Under the pieces are notes generated by a model. The model saw nothing but the letters and a program-made list of their open reading frames with translations. It made no database searches and had not been told where the DNA came from. From assembly GCF_900199205.1 (NCBI RefSeq), contig NZ_OBMJ01000002.1:310001-374000 (forward strand): a DNA stretch of 64,000 nt, in the 5' to 3' direction. The DNA comes from Streptomyces sp. 1331.2 (GTDB lineage: Bacteria > Actinomycetota > Actinomycetes > Streptomycetales > Streptomycetaceae). Positions 58,842 to 64,000 of the stretch are shown here, piece by piece. The position numbers and the translations under genes are program-made. Position 1 is the stretch's first letter. Each line of letters begins with the position of its first letter.

Positions 58842-61787
58842 GTGCACGCACAATGGGGAAGCAGTGAACAGGCGCAGTTCCGCCTCCTCGGGCGCTTTGA
58901 ACTAAGGCGCGGAGCAGCGACAGTCCACCTCAATGCCCGCCGACATCTGTTATTGATGGCTGCACTGACCTGCCGGGCGCGGGAGATCGTGAGCATCGAG
59001 GACATCGTCGACGTCATTTGGCCGGAGGATCCTCCCGTCACCGTGCGAAGCCAGATACAGATCTGTGTTTCCGCAGTGCGGAGGGCGCTGGCCGAAGTGG
59101 GAATGCGGGACGCCCTGAAAACGCATCACTTCGGCTACTCCCTCATGCTTGACCCCGGTCTGCGGGATGTCGACGAGTTCGCCAGGCTGGTGGCCGATGC
59201 CCGGGCCTCATGTGATTCCGGTGACATCGCCGAGGCCGTACAGAACTACCGGTCCGCACTCGCTCTTTGGCGCGGACCGGCTCTCAGCGGGCTCGACAGT
59301 GACATCTTCCAGAGGAAGGCGGTTCTGCTCAACGAGGAGCGCCTCTCGGTCCTGGAGGAGTGCTTCGACCTGGAATTGCTCCAAGGCCGGGAACGAGCCC
59401 TGCTGACGGAAATCGAGACCAAGGTCTCCGAGAATCCTCTGCGCGAGAAGCTGCGCGGCCAGCTCATGCTCGCCCTGCACCGGGTGGGCCGACGAACCGA
59501 CGCCCTCCAGGTGTACCGGGAGGGGCGCGAGCACATGGTCCGGGAACTCGGGCTCGAACCCTGCGAGGAATTGAGCCGTCTGGAGAAGGAGATCCTCAAC
59601 GATGCGCCGAACCTGGTGCCCGGGACCAGCATCACCGCGGCCAAGCAGGTCGTCCCGCGCCAGTTGCCGCAGCAGCCCCCGTGCTTGACCGGCCGGGACG
59701 AGCAGATCCGGCAGGTCGGCGCAGCGCTGACCGGTACCGCCTCCGCCGGGCGCCAGGGGACCCACGCCGTCAATCTGTTCGGCCAAGGCGGCGTCGGCAA
59801 GACGGCCCTGGCCCTCCACGTCGCGTACCAGCTGATGCAGGAACACTTCCCTGACGGCCAGATCTACTACGACCTGCACGGCAGCCGGCCCGACCCGGTT
59901 TCGCCGGCCCGGGTGCTGGACCACTTCCTGCGCGTGCTGGGTGTGCCGCCGCCCAGCATTCCGGAGGGGGTGGAGGAGCGTGCGGCGATGTTCCGCAGTT
60001 GTGTCGCGGGGCGGCGGATGCTGCTGGTCCTCGACGACGCCGCCGACGAGGACCAGATCCAGCCGCTGTTGCCCGGGGAGCGGAACTGCGCGGTGATCGT
60101 GACCAGCCGTACGCCGCAGACGGGCCTCGCCTCCCTGCAGAAGGTGCGGCTGGACGTGCTCACGTGCCGGGACGCCGTCGAACTGCTGCAACGGATCGTC
60201 GGAGACGGTCGAGTCGGCGCCGAGCCGGCCGCCGCGACCTCCCTCGTCCGCAGTGTCGAGGGGCTGCCGCTCGCCGTGAGCATCATCGGGGCGCGTCTGG
60301 CCACGATGCCGAGCCGGACGGTCTCCGCCATGGCACAGCGCGTCCACGACGAGCGGCGGAGTCTGGACGAACTCGTCCACGGCAGCCAGTCCGTGCGCGA
60401 CAGCATCGCCTCGGCCTTCCACGCTCTGCCGCAGCGGCTGCGCGACCTCCTCAGCCTGCTCAGCCTCTTCGACATGGACGCCATACCCGCCTGGATGGCC
60501 GGGGTGGTCCTCGGTGTCGGTCCCTGTGAGGCGCTCGACCTGATGGACCAGGGCGCCGCGTGCCAGTTGCTCCTGCCCGTGGGCGCCGAGCCGACCAACG
60601 ACCCCCACTACCGCTTCCACAACCTCACGCGTCTGTTCCTGCGTGAGACCGCCGACCGGTTCACTGCCGAGTACCGCCAGGAGGTGGTGCGCCGTGTCGT
60701 GGGGGCCTGGCTCTCTCTCGTCGAGCAGGCCCGCGGACGGCTCTACGGGGGGAACTTCACGCTCGTGCGCGGGGAGTCGCCACGCTGGGAGCCTCCTGCG
60801 GCCCTCGTGCGCCATGTGCTGGCGGACCCGCTTCACTGGATGGACGTGGAGCGCTCGGGGCTGCTGGCCGCCGTGGGGCACGCGGCCGCGCAGGGCTTGG
60901 ACGAGCCGTGCTGGGAACTGGCCGTCAACCTGGTCGCCCTCTTCGAGGCCCGCTTCTACCGCGATGACTGGCGGGAGACTCACGAGACGGCGCTGGACGT
61001 GGTGATGCGCATGGGCAACGTGCGGGGCGAGGCCGCCCTGCGCTGTTCGCTGGGCTCGCTGTACATCTCGCAGCAGCGCATCGACCGTGCCAGGCCCCAG
61101 CTGGAGAAGGCGCTGCCGATATTCGAGGGATTGCGGGAGGGCGTCGGCACCGCGCTGACTGTGCGCAACCTCGCCCTGTGCCTGCACAGCGAAGGTGCCT
61201 TCGACGAAGCGCTGGAGGGCTACGGACGGGCCGCCGAATTGTTCCTCGCCTCGGCAGACCCCGTCGGCCAGGCCCACACGTGGTGCACCATGGCGCAGAT
61301 CCATGCGTCGTCGGGTGACGACGCAACGGCGCGGCAGCTGCTCACCGATGCCCTGCGGATCTGCGAGGAGGTGGGCAACCAGCGGGTGCGTTCCCAGGTG
61401 CTGTTCCACCTGGGCGCACTCGATGTGCAGCAGGGGCGGCCGCAGCAGGCGATGTGCCGGTTCTTCACGGCGCTGCCCATCGTGCGCGAGCAGGCGGACC
61501 GGGTGGGTGAGGGACATGTGCAGCGCGGGCTCGGCAGTGCCCAGCTGGCCCAGGGCAACCTCGCCGAGGCGGAGCGCTGTTTCCAGAGCGCCCTGGCACT
61601 GGCCAAGGCCACGGGCAACGACCACGCCATGGCACTGGCCAGGTTGAGCCTGGCCGAGGTCTACCTGAGGCAGGACCGCCGGCAGCGTGCCGTGGCCCTT
61701 CTTGAGCAGGCGCTGCCGGTGTTCCGGCAGTACGGCGACGAGGGTGCGCAACGCAGGACCCTGTCGCTACTTCCGTCCCGCCCGTGA
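58842..61787 (+). CDS. AfsR-type SARP regulator with NB-ARC and TPR domains
   Basis: 981 residues. Domains in order: OmpR-like winged helix (residues about 10-95, FRLLGRFELRRGAATVHLNARRHLLLMAAL, TVRSQIQICVSAVRRAL), BTAD (about 100-245, VDEFARLVADARASCDSGDIAEAVQNYRSALALWRGPALSGL), NB-ARC ATPase (about 290-560) with Walker A GQGGVGKTALA (K320) and Walker B MLLVLDDAADED, and C-terminal tetratricopeptide repeats. Such regulators activate secondary-metabolite clusters and respond to phosphorylation or nucleotides. GTG 58842 follows GGAGG by five bases and matches the usual SARP start; the frame is open 66 codons further without a site. The downstream LOG and DUF6002 genes are likely targets. Confidence 0.9.
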   Translation: MHAQWGSSEQAQFRLLGRFELRRGAATVHLNARRHLLLMAALTCRAREIVSIEDIVDVIWPEDPPVTVRSQIQICVSAVRRALAEVGMRDALKTHHFGYSLMLDPGLRDVDEFARLVADARASCDSGDIAEAVQNYRSALALWRGPALSGLDSDIFQRKAVLLNEERLSVLEECFDLELLQGRERALLTEIETKVSENPLREKLRGQLMLALHRVGRRTDALQVYREGREHMVRELGLEPCEELSRLEKEILNDAPNLVPGTSITAAKQVVPRQLPQQPPCLTGRDEQIRQVGAALTGTASAGRQGTHAVNLFGQGGVGKTALALHVAYQLMQEHFPDGQIYYDLHGSRPDPVSPARVLDHFLRVLGVPPPSIPEGVEERAAMFRSCVAGRRMLLVLDDAADEDQIQPLLPGERNCAVIVTSRTPQTGLASLQKVRLDVLTCRDAVELLQRIVGDGRVGAEPAAATSLVRSVEGLPLAVSIIGARLATMPSRTVSAMAQRVHDERRSLDELVHGSQSVRDSIASAFHALPQRLRDLLSLLSLFDMDAIPAWMAGVVLGVGPCEALDLMDQGAACQLLLPVGAEPTNDPHYRFHNLTRLFLRETADRFTAEYRQEVVRRVVGAWLSLVEQARGRLYGGNFTLVRGESPRWEPPAALVRHVLADPLHWMDVERSGLLAAVGHAAAQGLDEPCWELAVNLVALFEARFYRDDWRETHETALDVVMRMGNVRGEAALRCSLGSLYISQQRIDRARPQLEKALPIFEGLREGVGTALTVRNLALCLHSEGAFDEALEGYGRAAELFLASADPVGQAHTWCTMAQIHASSGDDATARQLLTDALRICEEVGNQRVRSQVLFHLGALDVQQGRPQQAMCRFFTALPIVREQADRVGEGHVQRGLGSAQLAQGNLAEAERCFQSALALAKATGNDHAMALARLSLAEVYLRQDRRQRAVALLEQALPVFRQYGDEGAQRRTLSLLPSRP

Positions 61788-62202
61788 CACCGCAACCGGG
61801 CCGTACTGCCCGGTGAGTGAGCGCACCGTCGGCCCCCAGGGCGTGTCGTCCGCAGGGCCGGCGGGCGCCTCACCGGCCACCGCAACGGGGCACATCCGCG
61901 TCTTGTCGGCCAACAACCTGTTCACAGATGCCTCCGGGAATCTCCTCGGCCCTGGCCGGCCGTTGTCGGCGAACGGGCCTTCGTGTGCTGCGCATCGTAC
62001 GAACGTGATCCTTCACCCTCCCATCGGCGCGCTATCGGCGCCCCGTGGGCAGCGCGAGCGGCCACCGGATAGGAGGCTGATCGTCCTGCGATAGGCGAGG
62101 GATAGCACCGTGGTGAGCATGGTGCCCCGTCGAGTCACGACACCGGGGACGTCACCGCGAAGGGGGACTCTCCGGCCGTATCCCTGTAACTGGAGGCCAT
62201 CG
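61788..62202. other. Gap between the AfsR-type regulator and the LOG gene
   Basis: 415 bases. No gene is supported. It probably contains the promoter of the following genes; no consensus element stands out. Confidence 0.3.
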
Positions 62203-62808
62203 ATGGCGGGTGACGTGTCGCAGGTCAGGACCGAGGACGGGACCGGCTTGTCGGTGGCCGTCTTCTGCGGTGCCCGGTCCGGGGCCTCGCCCCGTGTGAC
62301 GCAGTACGCCGAGGCTGTGGGCGCCCTGCTCGGTACCCGCGGTCACCGTCTGGTGTACGGCGCCGGGGGCGTGGGTGTGATGGGTGCGGTGGCTCGTGCG
62401 GCGAAGCGGCACGGCGCCCCGATCACCGGTGTCATCCCCCGGTTCCTGCGCGAACTGGAGCGTGACGATGCGGCACCCGAGCAGGAACTGGTCGTCACCG
62501 AGGACATGTTCGCGCGCAAGAGGGAGATGTTCGCCCGCTCCGACGCCTTCCTGGCGCTGCCGGGCGGCTACGGCACGCTGGACGAGGTCATCGAGGTGGT
62601 GTCCCTGAACTACCTCGGTCAGAACCCCCGCCCCTTGGTCCTGCTCGACGTGGACGGGTTCTGGACCCCGCTGTTGCGTGCCGTGACGGCCGTGCAGGAA
62701 CGCGGGTTCACCCGCGGCCCGCTGTCCGTCCCGTTCGAGATCACCACCGATCCGGTCACCGCCGTCGAGGCCCTGGAGAAGATGGCCGGCGGCCCCGGAG
62801 CCCGGTGA
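62203..62808 (+). CDS. LOG-family protein (cytokinin riboside 5'-phosphate phosphoribohydrolase type)
   Basis: 201 residues, a Rossmann-fold lysine-decarboxylase-like enzyme. The family signature is complete: VAVFCGARSGASPR, YGAGGVGVMGAVARAA, RKREMFARSDAFLALPGGYGTLDEVIEV with the catalytic PGGxGTxxE and its paired Arg. LOG enzymes release a free base from nucleoside 5'-monophosphates and occur in nucleoside-type biosynthesis and cytokinin production. ATG 62203 follows GGAGG by six bases; the frame is open upstream without a site. The next gene starts 57 bases downstream. Confidence 0.9.
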   Translation: MAGDVSQVRTEDGTGLSVAVFCGARSGASPRVTQYAEAVGALLGTRGHRLVYGAGGVGVMGAVARAAKRHGAPITGVIPRFLRELERDDAAPEQELVVTEDMFARKREMFARSDAFLALPGGYGTLDEVIEVVSLNYLGQNPRPLVLLDVDGFWTPLLRAVTAVQERGFTRGPLSVPFEITTDPVTAVEALEKMAGGPGAR

Positions 62809-62865
62809 CCCCAGCCTTTCGTACGACCCCCCGCAGGCCCCTGCCACAAGAATCGAGGACGACTC

Positions 62866-64000
62866 TTGCCGCTCCATTCCGTCACAGAGCCGACGCCGAC
62901 CGTCGTCCCCGCCACGCTCACCCGCTACCACCGGGTCGTGCGGGCGGCAGCCGAAACCCTGGGCTCGCGTCGCTCTCGCCCGGGGGACGCCGAGTTGGCG
63001 TTTCGCGTCCCGGAGATCGACGACGGGCTGCGCGAGTTCTACGCCGCCTCCGACGTGTCCGTGCACGAGCTGGAGCCCGTCGGCGGGCGCCGGGTGACCG
63101 CGCTCAACCTGATGCGCAACCCCGGTACCCGGACGACGAAGACCTTCGCCTCGCTCAGCATGGTCGCCCGGGCCGTGCAGCACATCCGGGAGACCGGGGA
63201 GAACGTCATCATCGTCACCCCCACCTCCGGCAACAAGGGAACCGCCCTTCGCGACGCGGTGGCCCGGGCGTACGCGACCGGGATCGCAGGACCGGAGCGG
63301 CTGCGGGTGATGACCGTCGCCCCGGCCGACTCGCTGCGCAAGCTGCGCAACTGTCCTTTGGCGGCGACCCCCGAGCTGCGAGCGGCCAACCCCGCCGTGC
63401 TCGCCCAGGTCGACCAGCCGGCCCAGGTCAAGGCGGTGACCCGCAACGTCGTGGACGCCTACCTCGCCGATCCGGCCGTGAAGGACACCTGGCGGGTGTG
63501 GTACACGATGGACCTCGACAACTACCGCATGGCCGACGTCGTCCGCGCCTGTGTCGAGGCGGAGTTCACCGCCCCGCACGAGACGGGCGTGCCGCGCTGG
63601 CACGCCCACGCCGTCTCCAGCGCGTACGGACTGCTGGGATACAGCCTCGGCTACCAGCTGCTGTCCCAGGGCGTCGCCGCCGACCTCAAGGCGCCGCCCG
63701 CCCACCCCGGCTTCTTCCTGGTCCAGCACCTCTCCACGCCCGACATGGTGCTGAGCCTGTCCGGCGCCCGCCTGCCCCGCTACACGCATGACGTGGCGGA
63801 CGGCCTGTGGCGGCAGTCGGCCGATCCGCGCTTCCCTGCGGTCACCGACTCCCCGTCGGATCTCATCGACCCCACCTTCTACACCCGCGCCCCGGTCACC
63901 TGCGCCGAGATCGACCCGCTCATCCGCACGCACGGCGGGGACGGTGTGGTGGTGTCCCAGCACGAGTGCCTGCAGCGGTACAGCCGGGTGCGGGAACTCG
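62866..64000 (+). CDS. DUF6002-like PLP-dependent (threonine-synthase fold) enzyme, 3' partial
   Basis: At least 378 residues, cut by the window end. It starts with TTG 62866 behind GAGG. The pattern NLMRNPGTRTTKTFASLSMVARAVQHIRETGENVIIVTPTSGNKGTALRDAVARAY is that of fold-type II PLP enzymes: a Lys in RTTKTF as the cofactor attachment candidate and TSGNKGTA as the phosphate loop. WRVWYTMDLDNYRMADVVRACVEAEF and PGFFLVQHLSTPDMVLSL are further conserved-looking blocks. DUF6002 is recalled as a family beside LOG proteins in Streptomyces; the reaction is unknown. With LOG and the AfsR-type regulator it probably forms the first genes of a biosynthetic cluster. Confidence 0.65.
   Translation, partial: MPLHSVTEPTPTVVPATLTRYHRVVRAAAETLGSRRSRPGDAELAFRVPEIDDGLREFYAASDVSVHELEPVGGRRVTALNLMRNPGTRTTKTFASLSMVARAVQHIRETGENVIIVTPTSGNKGTALRDAVARAYATGIAGPERLRVMTVAPADSLRKLRNCPLAATPELRAANPAVLAQVDQPAQVKAVTRNVVDAYLADPAVKDTWRVWYTMDLDNYRMADVVRACVEAEFTAPHETGVPRWHAHAVSSAYGLLGYSLGYQLLSQGVAADLKAPPAHPGFFLVQHLSTPDMVLSLSGARLPRYTHDVADGLWRQSADPRFPAVTDSPSDLIDPTFYTRAPVTCAEIDPLIRTHGGDGVVVSQHECLQRYSRVREL

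Noticed and set aside
62110..62202. An upstream start for the LOG gene
   Set aside because: The extra residues are not LOG-like and the GGAGG site clearly serves the ATG at 62203.

Overview
The window is high-GC actinobacterial DNA, almost certainly from a Streptomyces or a close relative such as Kitasatospora. The reasons are the very high G+C at third codon positions, frequent GTG/TTG starts behind GGAGG-type ribosome binding sites, Tat and Sec secreted hydrolases, an AfsR-type regulator, DUF2975/XRE and DUF4157 proteins, and an IS1380-family element.

Layout. 1-3958: chromosomal-looking genes (SDR reductase, proline-rich membrane protein, secreted S53 peptidase) closed by strong terminators. 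3969-15852: an accessory island built from units that begin at copies of the 3' half of a tRNA-Ser(GGA) gene (3969, 9292, 15268). The first unit holds a decayed murA/beta-lactamase/murB trio and a divergent pair of a small membrane protein and an HTH-coiled-coil-NaeI-like protein whose nuclease motif is degenerate. The second unit holds a four-TM protein, a truncated and an intact IS1380, and between them a lower-GC locus with two peptide-sized genes around a protein carrying an HQCGH motif. This is the best candidate for an undescribed system, most likely a RiPP-type peptide modification locus. A 585-bp copy of the start of the first unit closes the island. No integrase is present, so these look like att-flanked, non-autonomous or decayed elements.

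16022-22036: stress and detoxification genes (DinB-like protein, TetX-like monooxygenase with divergent TetR, frameshifted alpha/beta hydrolase, pseudokinase). 22045-28027: a ribose operon, rbsR-rbsA-rbsCB-rbsK-rbsD, with a fused permease/binding protein, a frameshift in rbsK and twin LacI-type operators. 28177-32294: secreted polysaccharide enzymes (GH12-like enzyme, GH127 beta-L-arabinofuranosidase with lectin repeats). 32320-38356: aldo/keto reductase, glycosyltransferase, and pcp/DUF979/DUF969 with a divergent GntR regulator and a perfect operator palindrome, probably for pyroglutamyl-peptide or 5-oxoproline use.

38465-46063: secreted Cys-repeat protein, DUF2975/XRE pair, FMN reductase divergent from pirin and MFS genes under a TetR repressor, and an amino-acid permease. 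46452-54709: LacZ-type beta-galactosidase, multidrug MFS plus FMN reductase with divergent TetR, VOC protein with divergent WYL regulator. 54900-64000: a DUF4157 protein with a candidate ADP-ribosyltransferase tail, a wall-anchored secreted protein, and an AfsR-type regulator followed by LOG and DUF6002-like genes, probably the edge of a specialised-metabolite or signalling cluster that continues beyond the window.
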